A stretch of 8,160 bases of DNA from Nitrospinales bacterium (lineage in GTDB: Bacteria; Nitrospinota_A; UBA7883; JACRGQ01). The DNA lies in the NCBI GenBank assembly GCA_023248615.1, contig JAHFEI010000077.1, positions 1-8,160 on the forward strand. Direction: 5' to 3'. How positions within the stretch are numbered: position 1 is the first letter of the stretch; each line of letters starts with the position of its first letter. The notes beneath the pieces are model-generated. The model searched no databases, was not told the DNA's origin, and was given only the letters and a program-made list of their open reading frames with translations. A program made the position numbers and the translations under genes. Shown in pieces: positions 7,079 to 8,160 of the stretch.

Positions 7079-7831
7079 ATGGACAAGGTAAAAACCGTAG
7101 TGCTCATCCTCGCCGCCGGAAGGGGAACCCGGATGAAATCCGATTTGCCCAAGGTGCTCCACCCGCTTGCAGGAAGGCCGCTGGTCGGCCATGTGGTGGA
7201 AACGGCCAAGGAACTTTCACCCGAAAAGATAGTGGTGGTGGTGGGGTACATGGCCCAGTCGGTAAAAGATGCTTTGCGGGATGAAGCCCTGGTTTTTGCC
7301 GAGCAAAAGGAGCAACGGGGAACCGGCCACGCTGTAATGCAGGCGGAGAGTGCGCTGGCCAGCTTCGAAGGAAACCTGCTCGTGCTGTCTGGCGACGTGC
7401 CGTTGGTACGCGCCGATACGCTACGTGAGCTTTTGGCACTTTCGGGTAAAACCATGGCCCATGTAGCGCTACTTACGGCGGAAGCCGAAAATCCGTACGG
7501 TTATGGTCGCATTGTGCGCGGCGTGGATGGAGAGGTGCAGGCCATAGTGGAAGAGCGCGATGCGACTCCCAACCAGAAAATGATAAAGGAAATAAATGGC
7601 GGGATTTACGTTTTTGACAGCCGCTTTTTGTTTGATGCGTTGCGGCAACTTGCGCCGGACAACGAACAAAATGAATTTTATCTTACCGACGTGGTCAAGA
7701 TTGCGCTTCGCTCCGGCAACCGGGTGGCGGCGCTGAGGCTATCCGATACTCAGCAGATATCCGGCGTAAACAGGCCGGAGGAACTGGAAGAGATTAATAG
7801 GCGGATGATGGCCGCTGGGGGAAAAAATTAG
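7079..7831 (+). CDS. glmU: GlmU-type UDP-GlcNAc pyrophosphorylase, uridylyltransferase domain only
   Basis: The protein matches the N-terminal half of GlmU, which joins UTP and GlcNAc-1-phosphate to UDP-GlcNAc for peptidoglycan and lipopolysaccharide. Visible: LAAGRGTRMKS (11-21) with Lys25 in LPKVLH, GTGHA (81-85), GDVPL (105-109, metal ligand Asp106), YGYGRIVR (140-147), IVEERDAT (156-163), EINGGIYVFD (171-180) and GVN (Asn231, second metal ligand). All main pyrophosphorylase residues are there. At 250 residues it stops where the linker to the left-handed beta-helix acetyltransferase domain should begin; full GlmU is about 450-460. glmS starts 3 bases later, so the second domain is absent, not frameshifted. 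ATG 7079 is the only start possible: an in-frame stop lies at 7064-7066. A G5 run ends 2 bases before it, a tight spacing. Another nucleotide-sugar substrate cannot be excluded. Confidence 0.85.
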   Translation: MDKVKTVVLILAAGRGTRMKSDLPKVLHPLAGRPLVGHVVETAKELSPEKIVVVVGYMAQSVKDALRDEALVFAEQKEQRGTGHAVMQAESALASFEGNLLVLSGDVPLVRADTLRELLALSGKTMAHVALLTAEAENPYGYGRIVRGVDGEVQAIVEERDATPNQKMIKEINGGIYVFDSRFLFDALRQLAPDNEQNEFYLTDVVKIALRSGNRVAALRLSDTQQISGVNRPEELEEINRRMMAAGGKN

Positions 7832-7834
7832 GCT

Positions 7835-8160
7835 ATGTCTGGCATAGCTGGCTACATCGGGCACCGCAACGCGAAGGAAGTGTTGCTGAACGCGTTGGTG
7901 AAACTGGAATACCGCGGATATGATTCTTCCGGCATAGCCGTGCTGGGCGGTGGCGGGCTCCATCTCCACCGGACTCTTGGCCGCCCTGCCGAGCTGGCGG
8001 AAAAACTTCGGTTTAAGCTTATTGATGGGAACATGGGGATAGGGCACACGCGCTGGGCATCGCACGGGAAACCGTCAATCCGCAACGCGCACCCGCAGGT
8101 TGCCGATGCCACGGCGGTTGTGCATAGCGGGATTATAGATAATGCCGTGGCGCTCAAGGA
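7835..8160 (+). CDS. glmS: GlmS-like glucosamine-6-phosphate synthase, glutaminase domain with altered active site (runs off right edge)
   Basis: GlmS makes glucosamine-6-phosphate from fructose-6-phosphate; its N-terminal Ntn glutaminase domain frees ammonia from glutamine for the C-terminal isomerase. The 108 visible residues match that glutaminase domain: LEYRGYDSSGIAV (24-36), GIGHTRWASHG (68-78), NAHPQV (84-89), VVHSGIIDN (95-103). Two key positions differ. The protein begins Met-Ser-Gly-Ile where GlmS has Met-Cys-Gly-Ile, so the N-terminal nucleophile is Ser. Ser98 replaces the Asn of HNG that forms the oxyanion hole. Arg27, Arg73, Trp74 and His86 are kept. The start cannot move upstream, since the in-frame glmU stop is two codons away. 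The gene is 3 bases after glmU, in the same frame and surely the same transcript. It may be ammonia-dependent, or a paralogue with another job. The isomerase half is outside the window, so the symbol is by similarity. Confidence 0.82.
   Translation, partial: MSGIAGYIGHRNAKEVLLNALVKLEYRGYDSSGIAVLGGGGLHLHRTLGRPAELAEKLRFKLIDGNMGIGHTRWASHGKPSIRNAHPQVADATAVVHSGIIDNAVALK

Noticed and set aside
7700..7835. Frameshift as the cause of the short GlmU
   Set aside because: Reading stays sensible to the stop, and glmS begins at once after it, so there is no room for a second domain in any frame.
7829..7838. glmS ribozyme or riboswitch upstream of glmS
   Set aside because: Only 3 bases separate glmU from glmS, and the ribozyme is about 150 bases long and known mainly from Gram-positive bacteria.

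Overview
The window is an ordinary-looking, compact stretch of a moderately GC-rich bacterial chromosome. Housekeeping genes sit next to a signalling pair. I see no tRNA, rRNA, CRISPR array, insertion sequence or phage gene. The gene set (GlnE, PdxA, DprA, GlmU/GlmS, a SpoIIE-type phosphatase with a receiver-ATPase partner) suggests a Gram-negative of the deltaproteobacterial/Nitrospinota kind. That is an impression from protein style; nothing here fixes the taxon.

Layout from left to right: the 5' part of pdxA (minus strand, runs off the left edge); a roughly 110-base divergent promoter region; glnE and dprA on the plus strand, overlapping by 4 bases; a probable terminator; then two minus-strand genes in the order phosphatase -> response regulator-ATPase, convergent with dprA and nearly abutting each other. 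An 86-base divergent region follows, then a short glmU and the start of a glmS-like gene on the plus strand, 3 bases apart, running off the right edge.

Functionally there are three blocks. (1) pdxA (pyridoxal phosphate synthesis) and glnE (control of glutamine synthetase by adenylylation) share a divergent control region that contains a candidate sigma-54 site; dprA (ssDNA/RecA loading) is translationally coupled to glnE. (2) A membrane-anchored PAS-PP2C phosphatase and a receiver-HATPase fusion look like the phosphatase and kinase arms of an Rsb/Spo-type partner-switching system. The usual STAS protein is not in the window. (3) glmU-glmS belong to UDP-amino-sugar synthesis, but both are atypical. 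GlmU is only the uridylyltransferase half. The GlmS-like protein has Ser in place of the catalytic N-terminal Cys and Ser in place of the oxyanion-hole Asn. The most unusual thing here is this pair: it may be an ammonia-using or repurposed amino-sugar branch.
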